64,000 nucleotides of DNA from an uncultured Nocardioides sp. (GCF_947489365.1 NZ_CANLDB010000003.1:248001-312000), one strand, 5' to 3'; counted from the stretch's first letter, positions 14,931-23,690 are shown. Program-made: numbers and translations. Notes: generated by a model from the letters alone, not told the origin.

Positions 14931-16493
14931 TCACTCCACGGTGACGGTGATCTCCTGGATGCCGCTGGAGCCGTTGGGGAAGGGCTCGGCCATGGCGGGG
15001 GTCTGGACCTCGCCGTCGTCGGTGATGGCGCGGACGCCGAGCAGGCGGAGGCCCGGCTCGTCGGCGTTCCAGCGGTAGAACCACTGGCGCCAGTAGTCGA
15101 CCCCGGCGTCGGGGCCGAGCTCGGCGTCCGTCCAGGCCCCGCCGTCGATGCGGACCTGGACCTTCGCGATGCCCTTCGTCTGCGCCCACGCGACGCCGGC
15201 GACCATGACCTCGCCGGCGGGGTTCTTCGACAGCGGCTCGGGGGTGTCGATGCGGCTGGAGATCTTGATGGGGCCCTCGATCGCCCAGTCGCGCTCGGTC
15301 CAGTACGCCTCGACCTCGTCGTACGTCGTGAGCGTCATCTTGGTGATCCACTTGCAGGCCCCGACGTAGCCGTAGATGCCGGGCGTCACCAAGCGGGCGG
15401 GGAAGCCGCGGTCGCGGGGCAGGGGCTCGCCGTTCATGCCGATCACGAGCAGGGTGTCGCGCCCGTCCAGGGCGACCTCGAGGGGAGTGCTCATGGTGAA
15501 GCCGTCGGTGGAGGTCGACAGGATCTGGTCGGCCGACGTGCTGTCGATGCCGGCGCGGTCGAGGAGGTCCTTGATCGGGATGCCCTGCCAGCGGGCGGAG
15601 CCGACGTACGGGCCGCCGACGTAGTTCGAGACGCAGGTGAGGGTGATGTCCTTCTCGACCGTGTCCATCTCGAGCAGCTCGGCGTAGGTGAAGGAGACCT
15701 CCTGGTCGACGTCACCGTCGATGGTGAGCGTCCACGACGACTCGTCGACGACGGGCACGGAGAGGTTGATGTCGACGCGGTAGAAGTCCTCGGCCGGGGT
15801 CACGAACGGCGAGATGCCGTCGATGCGGCTCTCCAGCCCGGCGGGCAGGGCCTTCGGCGAGGACGTCGGTCGCGGCAGCGCGATGTCGGTGAGGCGGGTG
15901 CGGGCGGTGGTGATGGCCTGCCCGGCGGCGGCCATGCCGACGGCGACCAGGGCGACGGCCCCGGACCCGATCAGGACGCCGCGGCGCGAGGCCTTGGCCC
16001 GGATGGGGGTGGAGTCGGCGGTCGCGGCCTCCGACGGCTCGGGCACGGTCGTCCGGCGCAGCCGCCCGGCGACCCACCCCAGGACACCCGCCCCCACGAG
16101 GGCGGTGACCAGGGCGGGGACGACGTCGAGCAGCCCGGCGGTGGGCCGGAGCGCGGCCGCGGCGCCCGCGATCGCGACCAGCGCGAGCAGCAGCGTCATC
16201 CCGGCGGCGAGGCTGCGGCGGGCCAGCAGCCCGGCGACCGCGGCGAGCAGCAGCGCGCCGACGATCACGCTGCCGACGAGGATCACCTTGTCGGCCGACC
16301 CGAAGGTCGCGATCGCCCACTCCTTGACCGGTGTGGGGGTCAGGTCGATGACGGTGGAGCCGATGGCCAGCACTGGCGAGCTCGCGGGGTTCAGCAGCGC
16401 CGCGGTGAGGTGACCGGCGGCGGTGCCGGCCAGGGCGGCCAGCAGGCCGGCCCCGGCGTAGGACGTCGTCCGAGCGGACGGCAGGAGCTTCAT
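14931..16493 (-). CDS. Membrane-anchored molybdopterin-dependent oxidoreductase
   Basis: A 520-residue protein. The N-terminal half has about five membrane helices (residues 10-33, 70-90, 95-115, 122-142, 170-192), with a TAT-like twin Arg (KASRRGVLIG) before the last. The C-terminal half, from about 240, is a sulfite-oxidase-type molybdopterin domain with the metal-ligand Cys in DITLTCVSNYVGG and cofactor residues around RWQGIPIKDLL. A Mo-co dimerisation-like domain (VQVRIDGGAWTDAEL) follows. The catalytic domain faces outward. It lies next to the SigK locus and may share its control (see 16501-16528). The substrate is unknown. Confidence 0.9.
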   Translation of the reverse strand: MKLLPSARTTSYAGAGLLAALAGTAAGHLTAALLNPASSPVLAIGSTVIDLTPTPVKEWAIATFGSADKVILVGSVIVGALLLAAVAGLLARRSLAAGMTLLLALVAIAGAAAALRPTAGLLDVVPALVTALVGAGVLGWVAGRLRRTTVPEPSEAATADSTPIRAKASRRGVLIGSGAVALVAVGMAAAGQAITTARTRLTDIALPRPTSSPKALPAGLESRIDGISPFVTPAEDFYRVDINLSVPVVDESSWTLTIDGDVDQEVSFTYAELLEMDTVEKDITLTCVSNYVGGPYVGSARWQGIPIKDLLDRAGIDSTSADQILSTSTDGFTMSTPLEVALDGRDTLLVIGMNGEPLPRDRGFPARLVTPGIYGYVGACKWITKMTLTTYDEVEAYWTERDWAIEGPIKISSRIDTPEPLSKNPAGEVMVAGVAWAQTKGIAKVQVRIDGGAWTDAELGPDAGVDYWRQWFYRWNADEPGLRLLGVRAITDDGEVQTPAMAEPFPNGSSGIQEITVTVE

Positions 16494-16500
16494 GCCGGTG

Positions 16501-16528
16501 GTTCGACGCGGCGGTGGTCAGCGGATCG
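16501..16528 (-). promoter_or_regulatory. Possible SigK-like promoter of the molybdopterin gene
   Basis: On the minus strand CGATCC (16528-16523) and TCGAAC (16506-16501) are 16 bases apart. The second box ends seven bases before the ATG at 16493, fitting a leaderless transcript. It resembles the fasciclin promoter at 14602-14628 but differs in the first box, so this is a weak call. Confidence 0.3.
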
Positions 16529-16548
16529 GATCCGGCAGGATGCGACGG

Positions 16549-17376
16549 GTGAGCACCGACACGTCGCCGTCGCCGGCGCAGGAGCCCCTGGTCCGCGTCA
16601 CCCACCGCAGCGCCGCCGAGGTCGGGGCCGTCGCGGGCGTCGAGGGCCTGCCGGACGACGTCCGCCTCGCCGTCGTGACGCTGGACTCCCCGGCCAACCG
16701 CAACGCCCTGTCGCGTCGCCTCGTCGCCGAGCTGCTGGCCGCGCTCGACGAGGCCGACCGCGACCCGACCGTCCGGGCGGTGCAGCTGCGCGCCACCGGG
16801 CGGGTGTTCTGCTCGGGCGCCGACCTCTCCGAGGCCGTCGAGGGCGGCATGGAGCAGGGCGCGCGCGGCATGGTGGACATGCAGCGGGCCGTCCTCGCGA
16901 TGGCGACCCCGGTCGTGGTGGCGGTCCAGGGCCCGGTCCGCGCCGGGGGCATCGGCCTCGTCGGCGCCTGCGACGTCGCGATCGCCGCGCGCGCCGCGAC
17001 GTTCGCGCTCACCGAGGTCCGTCTCGGGCTGGCGCCGGCCGTCATCTCGCTGGTGCTGCTGCACCGGATGACCCCGCGCGGGGCGCAGCGGACCTTCCTC
17101 GACGGCGAGGTGTTCGACGGTGACGCCGCTGCGGCGTACGGGCTCGTGTCGCAGGCCGTGGACGCCGACGACCTCGACGCGGCCGCCGACCGCGCCTGCG
17201 CGTCGCTGCTCCTCGGCAGCGCCCAGGGCCAGCGCGAGACCAAGCGGCTGCTCAACCGCGAAGTGCTCGCCGACCTCGACGCCCGCCGCGAGGAGGTCGC
17301 CGCGACGTCCGCCCGACTCTTCGGTTCACCCGAGGCCAAGGAGGCGATGACGGCGTTCCTGAGGCGGAAGGCTTAG
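16549..17376 (+). CDS. Enoyl-CoA hydratase/isomerase family protein
   Basis: A 275-residue crotonase-fold protein of normal length. Visible marks are LDSPANRNALSRRLV, the oxyanion segment RVFCSGADLSEAV near residue 90, and VQGPVRAGGIGLVGACDVAIAA with the second oxyanion Gly near 130, followed by TEVRLGLAPAVIS. A Glu-containing ALTEVRLG loop fits a hydratase. The start GTG 16549 has AGGA eight bases upstream; ATG 16540 is in frame and possible. It likely hydrates 2-enoyl-CoAs in beta-oxidation or amino-acid breakdown. It is divergent from the molybdopterin gene and the substrate is unknown. Confidence 0.88.
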   Translation: MSTDTSPSPAQEPLVRVTHRSAAEVGAVAGVEGLPDDVRLAVVTLDSPANRNALSRRLVAELLAALDEADRDPTVRAVQLRATGRVFCSGADLSEAVEGGMEQGARGMVDMQRAVLAMATPVVVAVQGPVRAGGIGLVGACDVAIAARAATFALTEVRLGLAPAVISLVLLHRMTPRGAQRTFLDGEVFDGDAAAAYGLVSQAVDADDLDAAADRACASLLLGSAQGQRETKRLLNREVLADLDARREEVAATSARLFGSPEAKEAMTAFLRRKA

Positions 17377-17379
17377 AGT
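17374..17379 (+). promoter_or_regulatory. Probable -10 element for the HelD-like gene
   Basis: TAGAGT lies at the very end of the upstream hydratase gene. Transcription would begin near 17386, leaving a leader of about 14 bases to ATG 17400. Confidence 0.35.
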
Positions 17380-17399
17380 TCTCCGTCCGTGTTTGTCTC

Positions 17400-19616
17400 A
17401 TGGCGGGTCCCCATGGGGGTGTGGTGTCGGAGGAGCAGGTGGCCGGAGAGGTCGCCGAGGAGCAGGCGTTCGTCGATCGGGTCCACGCCCGGCTGGTGGA
17501 CTCCGCTGCAGCCGCGCGCGAGCTCGCGCGCGAGGGGCACGACCGCGCCCGCCTGGGCCACGAGGGCGGCCTCGTCGAGCGTGACGCGATGGTGCACCAC
17601 GCGGCCCGTCGTATCGCCGAGCTGGACGCCGCCCACGAGGGCCTGGTGTTCGGCCGCCTCGACCTGAGGTCGGACACGCCCGCCGGCGAGGGCGGCCCCC
17701 GGTACGTCGGCCGCATCGGCCTGCGCGACGAGCACCGCGACTCGCTGCTCGTCGACTGGCGCGCCCCCGCGGCCGCGGTGTTCTACCAGGCCACGGCCGC
17801 CGAGCCGTCGGGCGTCGTACGACGTCGCGTGCTGCGCAGCTCCGGGCGGACCGTCGAGGGTGTCGAGGACGAGCTGCTCGACCCGACCGCCCCCGGCGCC
17901 GAGGAGCTGCCGGTCATCGGCGAGGGCGCCCTGATGGCGCAGCTCTCCCGCGCCCGCGACCGCTCCATGCACTCGATCGTCGCCACCATCCAGGCCGAGC
18001 AGGACCGCGCCATCCGCGCGCCCGTCAAGGGCGTCGTGTCGATCGCCGGCGGCCCCGGCACCGGCAAGACGGTCGTCGCGCTGCACCGGGCGGCGTACCT
18101 GCTCTACTCCGACCGCCGCCGCTACGAGACCGGTGGCGTGCTCGTGGTCGGGCCGTCCGGGGTGTTCATGCGCTACATCGAGCGGGTGCTGCCCAGCCTC
18201 GGCGAGACCGCCGTCGCGCTGCGCTCGCTCGGCGAGGTGGTGGACGGCGTCCGCGCCGAGCGCCACGACGAGCCCACCGTCGCCGAGGTCAAGGGCTCCG
18301 CGCGGATGGCGGAGGTGCTCCAGCGGCTGGCGCGGCGCCAGGCACCCGGCAGCCCCGAGGAGTTCTCGCTCTACTACTACGACAACCGGCTGCGGCTCGA
18401 CCGCGGCACGCTGGGCCGGGTCCGCCGCCAGCTCATGGGCCAGGGCAACCGGAACCGGCAGCTGTCCCGCGTCGCGGGCGCCCTGATCGAGGCGCTGTGG
18501 CGCCAGGTCCGCAGCGACCGCGGTCGCGACCGCGGCCGCCCGCAGTTCGTGGACGACCTGCTCTCCGACGACCGGTTCGTCGACTTCGCCGCCTCCTGGT
18601 GGCCGCCGCTGTCGGCCCCGGACGTGCTCGCGTGGCTCCGCGACCCCGAGCTGCTGGCCTCCGTGGCCTCGGGCCTGCTCGGCGACGAGGAGCAGCGCCT
18701 GCTCGTGAAGTCGTGGTCCTCGACCGGCGCGGCGCTGAGCATCGAGGACGTCCCGCTGCTCGACGAGCTCCGCTACGTCCTCGGCGACGTCCCCGCGCCC
18801 AAGGAGGAGGCCGACGACCTGCTCACCGCGGCCGAGGGCGGCATCGACCTGGTCGAGCTGACCACCGCCTCCGACCGCGAGTACGCCCCGTCCGGCCGCG
18901 CCTGGTCGCCCCCGACCGGCTCCATCGAGGACGACGCCTTCGCCCACGTCCTCGTCGACGAGGCCCAGGACCTCTCCCCGATGCAGTGGCGCATGGTCGG
19001 TCGCCGTGGCCGCACCGCGACCTGGACGGTCGTCGGGGACCCGGCGCAGTCGTCGTGGCCGGTGCGGGCCGAGGCGGACGCCGCCCGCGCGACGGCGCTG
19101 GAGAAGAAGGTCGTCCACTCCTTCCACCTCTCGACGAACTACCGCAACTCGGCCGAGATCTACGCCCACGCCGCGGCGTACGCCGAGCGGGTGGGCCTGG
19201 ACGCCGACCTGCCGACCGCGGTCCGCTCGACCGGGGTCGACCCGGTGGTGCTCACCGGCGTCGACGACCTGCACGCGACGACGCGGGAGGTCGTCGCCGA
19301 CCTCGCGGCACGGGTCGACGGCACGGTCGGGATCGTCGTCCCCTCCGCGCGGCACTCCGACGTCAACCGCTGGCTCGCCGGCTGGACCGAGCTCGCCGAG
19401 GACGCCCCCGGCGCTCGCCAGGCCGCCGAGACCGGCCGGACGTCGTCCGACGACCGGGTCTCCGTCCTCACCGGGCTGGAGACGAAGGGCCTGGAGTTCG
19501 ACGCCATCGCCGTCGTCGCGCCCGAGGAGATCGAGACGGAGTCGCCCACCGGCCGGGCGACGCTGTACGTCGTCCTCACCCGCGCGACGCAGCTGCTGAC
19601 GACGATCTCCGACTAG
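17400..19616 (+). CDS. HelD-like UvrD-family helicase/RNA polymerase recycling factor
   Basis: A 738-residue superfamily 1 helicase-like ATPase of actinobacterial HelD size. The N-terminal arm (residues 1 to about 90) is rich in charged helices. Walker A is IAGGPGTGKTVVALH near residue 220, the Walker B DEAQD motif is VLVDEAQDLSPMQW near 525, and motifs V-VI are GLEFDAIAVV and LYVVLTRATQLL at the C-terminus. HelD binds RNA polymerase and clears stalled or inactive complexes. Loss or change of HelD is linked to rifampicin response in related species. GTG 17421 or 17424 with GGGGG just upstream may be the true start. The stop shares CTAG with the convergent tRNA methyltransferase gene. Confidence 0.88.
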   Translation: MAGPHGGVVSEEQVAGEVAEEQAFVDRVHARLVDSAAAARELAREGHDRARLGHEGGLVERDAMVHHAARRIAELDAAHEGLVFGRLDLRSDTPAGEGGPRYVGRIGLRDEHRDSLLVDWRAPAAAVFYQATAAEPSGVVRRRVLRSSGRTVEGVEDELLDPTAPGAEELPVIGEGALMAQLSRARDRSMHSIVATIQAEQDRAIRAPVKGVVSIAGGPGTGKTVVALHRAAYLLYSDRRRYETGGVLVVGPSGVFMRYIERVLPSLGETAVALRSLGEVVDGVRAERHDEPTVAEVKGSARMAEVLQRLARRQAPGSPEEFSLYYYDNRLRLDRGTLGRVRRQLMGQGNRNRQLSRVAGALIEALWRQVRSDRGRDRGRPQFVDDLLSDDRFVDFAASWWPPLSAPDVLAWLRDPELLASVASGLLGDEEQRLLVKSWSSTGAALSIEDVPLLDELRYVLGDVPAPKEEADDLLTAAEGGIDLVELTTASDREYAPSGRAWSPPTGSIEDDAFAHVLVDEAQDLSPMQWRMVGRRGRTATWTVVGDPAQSSWPVRAEADAARATALEKKVVHSFHLSTNYRNSAEIYAHAAAYAERVGLDADLPTAVRSTGVDPVVLTGVDDLHATTREVVADLAARVDGTVGIVVPSARHSDVNRWLAGWTELAEDAPGARQAAETGRTSSDDRVSVLTGLETKGLEFDAIAVVAPEEIETESPTGRATLYVVLTRATQLLTTISD

Positions 19617-20152
19617 CTCCTGTCGCGGCCGCCGCGCAGCGACGCGGGGGTCGCGCCCTCGGGCACGTCGATCTCGTCGAACCAGCCGGACCGCACGGTC
19701 CCGCGCGGGGTGTCGGCGTCCGGGAAGAACGGCTTGATGTCGAGCAGCGGCGTCCCGTCGACCACGTCGACGCCCCGGAACCGGACGGTGGCGCCCTCGA
19801 CCGCGACCACCTCGACGAGGCTCAGGCCGACCGGGGCGGGACGGCGGGGCCCGCGCATCGCGAAGACCCCCATCGGCGGCCCGTCGGGGCGCAGGTAGGG
19901 CCGCTGACGGAGCCCGTCGTCGCTCGGCGGGCACGGCTCGCTGCGGTGCAGCCAGGTCACCAGCCACGCGTGGGTGAAGTCGGCCAGGCCGTCGAGGCCC
20001 GCCTCCCACGCCGGGTCGAGGACGGCGACGCCCTCCTCGGCGAGGTTGGCCTGCGCCTGCACCGGGGTGTCGGACGTCCGCGCGCGGGTCGTGCGGAGCA
20101 CCCCGATCGGCGTCAGGACGGCGGGGGTGACCGGCTCCGGAGGGGTGCGCAC
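19613..20152 (-). CDS. tsaA: TrmO-family tRNA (t6A37) methyltransferase
   Basis: A TsaA/TrmO-domain protein of 179 residues. It shows TPIGVLRT near the start, THAWLVTWLH near residue 70, GVFAMRGPRRPAPVGLSLV near 95, and the signature DGTPLLDIKPFFPDAD near 135. TrmO methylates N6-threonylcarbamoyladenosine at position 37 of certain tRNAs using SAM. I chose GTG 20152 because TAGCGT lies seven bases upstream, as in a leaderless gene; an in-frame GTG at 20161 overlaps that hexamer and is less likely. The last four bases overlap the stop of the convergent HelD-like gene. Confidence 0.85.
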   Translation of the reverse strand: MRTPPEPVTPAVLTPIGVLRTTRARTSDTPVQAQANLAEEGVAVLDPAWEAGLDGLADFTHAWLVTWLHRSEPCPPSDDGLRQRPYLRPDGPPMGVFAMRGPRRPAPVGLSLVEVVAVEGATVRFRGVDVVDGTPLLDIKPFFPDADTPRGTVRSGWFDEIDVPEGATPASLRGGRDRS

Positions 20153-20171
20153 GCCCGCCACGCTAGGCCGT

Positions 20172-20708
20172 TCAGGAACCCCCGTAGAAGGGGTGGGTGA
20201 CCTCGTCGCGGCGGCGGACGAGGTCGAGGGCCGCCACGGGGGAGCGGCCCTCGACGCACTCGGCGAGGGCGCGGCTCGTCGCCGTCCGCGCGCTGCGGCG
20301 CACGGCGGTCTCGTCGGCCGCGGCCGGGTCGATCCACAGCGACACCAGGACGACGTGCTCCTGGTCGGCGGCGAGGCCGCCGTCGGCGACGACGTCGAGC
20401 ACCCCCTGGGAGATGCCGACCTGCGCCGCTCCCGCGACCAGCGTGACGCCGAGGTCGCCGGCCGGCTCGGTCTTGGTGAGGATCACCGTCGGCGGGTTCA
20501 CCGTCTCGTACGACGCCTGGTCGGGCCCGAGCGAGGCCAGGATCGGCGTGAAGCCGGGGCTCGGCGAGGTGAAGGCCGTGGTGATCGCGGCCGCGGTCGA
20601 GCTGCCGCGGCGGGCGAGGAGCACGTTGACGTGGACGCCGTCGGGCGCCGACCCGCCCCACCCCTGGGCGAGCCGGCCGTCGAGGTCGTCCTGCGGGACC
20701 CCGCTCAT
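20172..20708 (-). CDS. Formaldehyde-activating enzyme (Fae)-like protein
   Basis: A 178-residue protein aligning along its length with Fae of methylotrophs. GVHVNVLLARRGS matches the Fae segment that carries the catalytic His (here His 26). PGFTPILASLGP and PPTVILTKTE match the next strands, and the ending EVTHPF matches the Fae ending SATHPF. Fae condenses formaldehyde with a tetrahydropterin. The Asp after the catalytic His in Fae (HID) is Asn here (HVN). The ATG overlaps the alcohol dehydrogenase stop as ATGA, so the two are co-translated. Whether it acts on formaldehyde or binds a different C1 carrier is unknown. Confidence 0.8.
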   Translation of the reverse strand: MSGVPQDDLDGRLAQGWGGSAPDGVHVNVLLARRGSSTAAAITTAFTSPSPGFTPILASLGPDQASYETVNPPTVILTKTEPAGDLGVTLVAGAAQVGISQGVLDVVADGGLAADQEHVVLVSLWIDPAAADETAVRRSARTATSRALAECVEGRSPVAALDLVRRRDEVTHPFYGGS

Positions 20709-21883
20709 GCGGGCAGCAGCGCCGGCGCGGGGCCGGCCAGCGCGGCGGGCGCCTCGACCGGCAGCGGACCGGCGAGCTCCGGGTCGATCACCAGGATCCC
20801 CTTGCCGAGCGTCCCGGAGCGCAGCGCGTCGAAGGCCTCGTTCACCTCGTCGAGCCGGAACGCCCGCGTGACCATCCGGTCCAGCGGCAGCAGCCCGCTG
20901 CGGTGCAGGCCGAGGACGGCGGGGATGTCGAGGCCCGGGCGCGACGAGCCGTACAGGCTGCCCACGACGGTCTTCTCCGAGCGCACCAGGCGGGCGCCGG
21001 GCAGGACCGGGTCGACCCCGGGCGCGGGGACGCCGACGCAGACGATCGTGCCGCCCTCGACGACGGCGTCGAACGCGGTGGCCACCACCCCCTCGCTGCC
21101 GGTGGCGTCGATCGCGTAGTCGGCGCCGTCGCCGCCGGTCAGCGCGCGGACCTGCTCGGCGAGCACCGGCGACGGCGTGAGCGTGTGGGTGGCGCCGAAC
21201 GTCGTCGCGGCGGCCCGCTTGGACTCGACGGGGTCGACCACGATGACCTGCGCGGCGCCGCTGATCCGGGCGCCGGCGACGGCGGCGAGACCGACGCCGC
21301 CCCCGCCGAACACGACGACCGAGCTGCCGGGCGTGACGCGGGCCTGGTTGACGACGGCGCCGTACCCGGTGAGGACGGCGCAGCCGACGATGCTGGCCAG
21401 CGCGAGGGGGACCTCGGCGGGGATCGGGACGGCGCTCGCTGCCGGGACGACGGTGTGGGTCGCGAAGGTCGACAGGAACGAGTAGTGGTGCACCGGCATG
21501 CCGCGGTCGTGGAGGCGCACGGAGCCGTCGAGCATCGTGCCCGCGAGCAGCGCGGGGGCGGCGGCGGTGCAGAGCACGGGCCGGCCGCGCTGGCAGTGGC
21601 GGCAGGTGCCGCAGCTCGGCATCCACGACAGGGCGACGTGGTCGCCGACCCGGACGTGGGTGACGCCCGCGCCGACGGACTCGACGACGCCGGCGCCCTC
21701 GTGGCCGAGCACGGTGGGCGTGGGGGAGGGGATGCGCCCGGACTGCGTGTGGGCGTCGGAGGCGCACACGCCGGAGACGGCGAGACGGACGCGGACCTCG
21801 TCCGGTCCGGGCTCGTCGAGGGTGAGCGTCGTGATCTCGAAGGGCTGGCCCACTCCTCGCAGGAGGGCGGCGGTGATCTCCAT
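20705..21883 (-). CDS. Zinc-dependent alcohol dehydrogenase (class III-like)
   Basis: A 392-residue medium-chain dehydrogenase. Catalytic zinc ligands lie in SGVCASDAHT and GHEGAGVVESVG. The structural zinc loop is CGTCRHCQRGRPVLC near residue 95 with four Cys. The NAD-binding loop is VVVFGGGGVGLAA near 195, and the closing SRPGLDIPAVLGLHRSGLL is typical of the class III/AdhC group. It probably oxidises an alcohol or a thiol-formaldehyde adduct. Pairing with the Fae-like gene suggests formaldehyde handling. ATG 21883 gives a normal N-terminus (MEITAALL); a start at 21907 is possible. A LysR gene is divergent 86 bases away. Confidence 0.88.
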   Translation of the reverse strand: MEITAALLRGVGQPFEITTLTLDEPGPDEVRVRLAVSGVCASDAHTQSGRIPSPTPTVLGHEGAGVVESVGAGVTHVRVGDHVALSWMPSCGTCRHCQRGRPVLCTAAAPALLAGTMLDGSVRLHDRGMPVHHYSFLSTFATHTVVPAASAVPIPAEVPLALASIVGCAVLTGYGAVVNQARVTPGSSVVVFGGGGVGLAAVAGARISGAAQVIVVDPVESKRAAATTFGATHTLTPSPVLAEQVRALTGGDGADYAIDATGSEGVVATAFDAVVEGGTIVCVGVPAPGVDPVLPGARLVRSEKTVVGSLYGSSRPGLDIPAVLGLHRSGLLPLDRMVTRAFRLDEVNEAFDALRSGTLGKGILVIDPELAGPLPVEAPAALAGPAPALLPA

Positions 21884-21969
21884 GACAGCAGCGTGGAGCC
21901 ACGACATACCTGAGCGAAAGCGAGTTGTCGTGACGCTGTGGTTCAGCGTGGCTGATCTAGGATCGGCGT

Positions 21970-22917
21970 GTGGCGATGGACCCGAACCGGCTGCTCGTGC
22001 TCCGCGCCGTCGCCCGGACCGGCGGGGTCAAGCCGGCCGCCCGCGCGCTGCACCTGACGCCGTCCGGGGTCTCGCAGCACCTGTCGAAGCTCGAGGCCGA
22101 GGCGGGCGTGGCGCTGGTCGACCGCACCCGCCGCGGCGGTGGTCGGTCGCTCGTCCTCACGCCGGCCGGCCGGGCGCTCGCCGACCAGGCCGAGCAGCTC
22201 GCCGCCGCCCTCGCGAGCGCGCAGCGGCGCGTCGACCTCTACAAGGAGCAGCAGGGCGGCACGGTCCGCATCGGCGGGTACGCCAGCGTGCTCAACCAGG
22301 TCGTCGCCCACACCGTGGTCTCTCTCGCCCTGACCGACGCCGACGTCGACCCGCGCATCTTCGAGGTCGACGAGGAGGAGGGTCTGCGGCAGCTGGCGAA
22401 GGGCGAGCTCGACCTGCTGATCAGCGAGCGGCCCCAGCCCGACGATCCGCCGCGCCCGCGGACCCTGGTCGAGACCGACCTGATGCGCGACCCGTTCCGG
22501 ATCGTGGTGCCCGCGTCCTGGTCGGCGGACGTCGGCGCGGACGACATCCTCGGCGGGCCGTGGGTGCTGTCGTCCGGGCACAGCCCGTCGCGACAAGCGC
22601 TCGAGCGGGTCGCCACCGCGCACGGCGTCTCGCTCGACGTCCGCCACACCGCCGTGCAGAGCGGCACGATGCTGGCGCTCATCGCCGCCGGCCTGGGGGC
22701 CGGGATCATCCCGCAGCTGACGCTGACTCACCTCGAGCACGGCCAGGTGCGCGTCCACCCGGGACCGCTGGACCCCGGCAGCCGGACGATCACCGTCCTG
22801 CACCACCGCGACCGCCTGCAGGCCGCCCCGGAGCGGGCGCTGGTCGAGCTACGGCGTCAGGCCTCGACCGAGGAGCAGGTCATCCACGCGGGCTCGCCGT
22901 CGACCGAGTCGTCGTAG
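21970..22917 (+). CDS. LysR-family transcriptional regulator
   Basis: A 315-residue regulator: N-terminal winged HTH (LLVLRAVARTGGVKPAARALHLTPSGVSQHLSKLE) and a C-terminal substrate-binding domain from about residue 95 (GTVRIGGYASVLNQ to the end). The GTG start at 21970 is fixed by TAGGAT six bases upstream (21958-21963), a leaderless promoter. It lies back to back with the alcohol dehydrogenase/Fae-like operon and most likely controls it and itself from the 21884-21969 interval. Its 3' end overlaps the convergent XRE gene by 38 bases. Confidence 0.87.
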   Translation: MAMDPNRLLVLRAVARTGGVKPAARALHLTPSGVSQHLSKLEAEAGVALVDRTRRGGGRSLVLTPAGRALADQAEQLAAALASAQRRVDLYKEQQGGTVRIGGYASVLNQVVAHTVVSLALTDADVDPRIFEVDEEEGLRQLAKGELDLLISERPQPDDPPRPRTLVETDLMRDPFRIVVPASWSADVGADDILGGPWVLSSGHSPSRQALERVATAHGVSLDVRHTAVQSGTMLALIAAGLGAGIIPQLTLTHLEHGQVRVHPGPLDPGSRTITVLHHRDRLQAAPERALVELRRQASTEEQVIHAGSPSTESS

Positions 22918-23152
22918 GGTCCCCGCTCGGCTCCGGCTCCTCGGGTGCGTCCGGCTCCCACCGCAGCAGGTCGCCGGGCTGGCAGTCGAGCGCCGCGCAC
23001 AGCGCCTCCAGCGTGGCGAACCGGACGGCCTTGGCGCGGCCGTTCTTGAGGACGGCGAGGTTCGCGGGCGTGATCCCCACCCGTTCGGCGAGCACCCCGA
23101 CGGCCATCTTGCGGCGGGCGAGCATGACGTCGACGTCGACGACGATCGGCAT
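22880..23152 (-). CDS. Small XRE-type helix-turn-helix regulator
   Basis: A 90-residue protein. Residues 1-65 are a YozG-like HTH: VDVMLARRKMAVGVLAERVG, ITPANLAVLKNGRAKAVRF, ATLEALCAALDCQPGDLLRW. An acidic and Pro-rich tail follows. The ATG shares a base with the stop of the DUF2975 membrane protein (TGATG), the usual pairing of this regulator type with a DUF2975 protein. It probably represses its own operon through the operator-like palindrome at 23691-23714. Confidence 0.85.
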   Translation of the reverse strand: MPIVVDVDVMLARRKMAVGVLAERVGITPANLAVLKNGRAKAVRFATLEALCAALDCQPGDLLRWEPDAPEEPEPSGDPTTTRSTASPRG

Positions 23153-23673
23153 CAGATGACGCCGTCCAGCTCGTCCTGCAGCGCACGGGTCTCGGCGTCG
23201 CGGGCCACGGCCTGCGCGAGCAGCATCCGCTGCACGAGGACGACGAGCGCGACCCCGGCCAGGACGACGGAGGCGCCGAGGACCAGCCCCACCAGGCCGG
23301 GCGCGACCGCGTCGTCCGGCTGGGTGCGGTTGCTGACGACCCCCACCACGGCCAGGACCGCGACCAGGGCGGCCAGGACGCCGATCGCGGCGACCACGCG
23401 GTCGACGTACCGCAGCGCGGCGGCGGTGAAGACCGTCCCCCGGCGCACCATCGTCAGCAGCCGCCAGACGTGGACGCCGACGACCTGCAGGCAGGCGACG
23501 GCGAGGAACAGCGTCGTGAGGACGACGGGCCCCTGCCACACGAGCGGGCCGTCGACCACGAGCAGGAAGCCGCCGAGGAGCGTGCCGCCCTGCGCCACGA
23601 GCGAGCCGGCGAGGCACACCCCGATCACGACCCGCAGGGCCAGGACCACCCGTCCGAGGATCGTGCCCGCCAT
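23152..23673 (-). CDS. DUF2975 family membrane protein
   Basis: A 173-residue protein with four predicted membrane helices, near residues 8-38, 47-72, 90-112 and 124-148. It matches the DUF2975 layout, in which a four-helix membrane protein is encoded with a small XRE regulator. The ATG is preceded by AGGAG at close spacing. The role is unknown for the family; a membrane sensor or partner of the regulator is a fair guess. Confidence 0.8.
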   Translation of the reverse strand: MAGTILGRVVLALRVVIGVCLAGSLVAQGGTLLGGFLLVVDGPLVWQGPVVLTTLFLAVACLQVVGVHVWRLLTMVRRGTVFTAAALRYVDRVVAAIGVLAALVAVLAVVGVVSNRTQPDDAVAPGLVGLVLGASVVLAGVALVVLVQRMLLAQAVARDAETRALQDELDGVI

Positions 23674-23690
23674 GTCTCCTCCGTCAGTCG

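Noticed and set aside
13896..17123. A very long plus-strand open frame (over 1000 codons)
   Set aside because: It runs antisense to the fasciclin and molybdopterin genes and partly through echA in a wrong frame. The product is a low-complexity Gly/Arg/Asp string, a GC-bias shadow.
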